Positions 4,901-5,537 of a stretch of 5,537 nt of DNA are shown piece by piece. The DNA comes from Caldithrix sp. (lineage in GTDB: Bacteria; Zhuqueibacterota; Zhuqueibacteria; Oceanimicrobiales; Oceanimicrobiaceae). Below the pieces are notes generated by a model. The model saw only the letters and a list, made by a program, of their open reading frames with translations. It made no database searches and was not told the DNA's origin. Position 1 is the stretch's first letter; every line of letters begins with the position of its first letter. Location of the stretch: positions 1 through 5,537 of the forward strand of contig SMXE01000103.1 of the NCBI GenBank assembly GCA_004357015.1. Direction: 5' to 3'. Position numbers and translations under genes: made by a program.

Positions 4901-5537
4901 TTACCAACTTAATCGGCAGACCAGGCAAAGAGCGTAAACGTTTTTAGGGTCGTTCAAAGCGAACAATGCTCTTAGATCTTCATTCAGGTTGGCCAAAAGA
5001 GTCTGTACCGGACCGGGATTTGTGGGTCTTGGTCGCGATCCCAAAATCGAGGTCTCTTCGAGAAATGCTGCCAGAGTATCCTCAAAGGTCGGTGGATCTT
5101 CGATATAAACAACCTCAAATTCTGAAAGATTCGCTCGTTCCGCTGCCGAGTTGATCGCCTCCCGCAAGCCACCCAACCTATCGATGAGCCCAAGCTCTTT
5201 TGCAGCCAGACCGGACCAAACACGACCTCTTGCCACCGCGTCCACAGCCTCAAACGTCAGGCCGCGACTCTGAGCGACCTGAGCGACAAACTGCTTGTAC
5301 CCCTGCTGTATTGACTGATTAATGATGTCCTTTACAGGTTCCGACAATCCGCGTGCCGGGCTGAATGCACCTGAAAATTTGGTCGTACCAACCCCGTCTA
5401 CGTTGATCCCGATCTTCTTTAAGGTACCCTCAAAGGTCGGAATGATGGCAATTATGCCGATCGATCCTGTAATTGTCGTCGCCGAGGCCCAAATCTCGTC
5501 CGATGCGAGGCTAATCCAGTATCCTCCCGAAGCAGCC
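4901..5537 (-). CDS. sppA: signal peptide peptidase SppA (protease IV, large type), C-terminal half; 5' end outside window
   Basis: The frame is open to the right edge; about 211 residues are visible, ending at TAA (4901-4903). The first visible codons encode AASGGYWISLASDE, whose serine (5528-5530) corresponds to the nucleophile of E. coli SppA (Ser409); TGSIGI follows. Further family features are the KKIGINVDGV segment, GRVWSGLAAKELGLIDRLGG (substrate-pocket and dimer region), and a C-terminus of the form NDPKNVYALCLVC, closely like the end of the E. coli 67-kDa enzyme. The general-base lysine and the membrane anchor lie in the N-terminal half outside the window. The TTG at 5345-5347 that could start a shorter ORF is an internal leucine codon, since homologous sequence continues upstream. 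SppA is an inner-membrane, periplasm-facing serine/lysine protease that clears cleaved signal peptides. It lies just upstream of msrB in the same direction. Confidence 0.95.
   Translation of the reverse strand, partial: AASGGYWISLASDEIWASATTITGSIGIIAIIPTFEGTLKKIGINVDGVGTTKFSGAFSPARGLSEPVKDIINQSIQQGYKQFVAQVAQSRGLTFEAVDAVARGRVWSGLAAKELGLIDRLGGLREAINSAAERANLSEFEVVYIEDPPTFEDTLAAFLEETSILGSRPRPTNPGPVQTLLANLNEDLRALFALNDPKNVYALCLVCRLSW

Noticed and set aside
4875..4928. TTG at 4928 as the start of MsrB
   Set aside because: It would overlap the end of sppA and add 18 residues not typical of the family; ATG at 4874 gives the normal length.
4600..4947. 115-codon plus-strand frame antisense to msrB
   Set aside because: The minus strand carries a clear MsrB with all active-site motifs, so this is its shadow.

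Overview
The window reads as chromosomal DNA of a Gram-negative bacterium, most likely an alphaproteobacterium near Sphingomonadales. This rests on remembered family resemblance, not a search. The supporting signs are the NAVNMADGKNGLV form of the WecA-like transferase motif, the DUF3667 protein with the RPG/GKR-RY-PP type of core, the tRNA-Gln sequence with encoded CCA, and the outer-membrane polysaccharide export protein.

Layout, left to right. (1) Positions 1-1416 (+) hold the C-terminal part of a multi-SLBB polysaccharide export protein; the frame is open at the left edge, so the gene starts outside the window. (2) Positions 1494-2507 (+) encode a WecA/MraY-type polyprenyl-phosphate sugar-1-phosphate transferase. 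Together these look like the end of an exopolysaccharide or capsule locus: the transferase would start the lipid-linked repeat unit at the inner membrane and the SLBB protein would help the finished polymer cross the periplasm and outer membrane. (3) A tRNA-Gln (TTG anticodon) lies at 2596-2669. (4) Positions 2670-3202 form a gene-poor stretch of about 530 bases; its only candidate is a short secreted-peptide-like ORF with no good start codon. (5) Positions 3203-4465 (+) encode a zinc-ribbon plus membrane protein of the DUF3667 family, function unknown. (6) On the minus strand, converging on it with only 7 bases between the stops, are msrB (4473-4874) and, upstream of it, the C-terminal half of a large-type sppA (4901-5537, cut by the right edge and starting exactly at the catalytic-serine motif). 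sppA and msrB are 26 bases apart and probably co-transcribed as an envelope or protein quality-control pair.

I found no CRISPR array, intact mobile element or convincing new multi-gene system. The points most worth a second look are the MsrB with its usual resolving cysteine replaced and another cysteine available, the DUF3667 protein with a large soluble loop between membrane segments, the orphan peptide ORF after the tRNA with a Shine-Dalgarno-like sequence in front of AUA codons, and the C-terminal cysteine pair of SppA.
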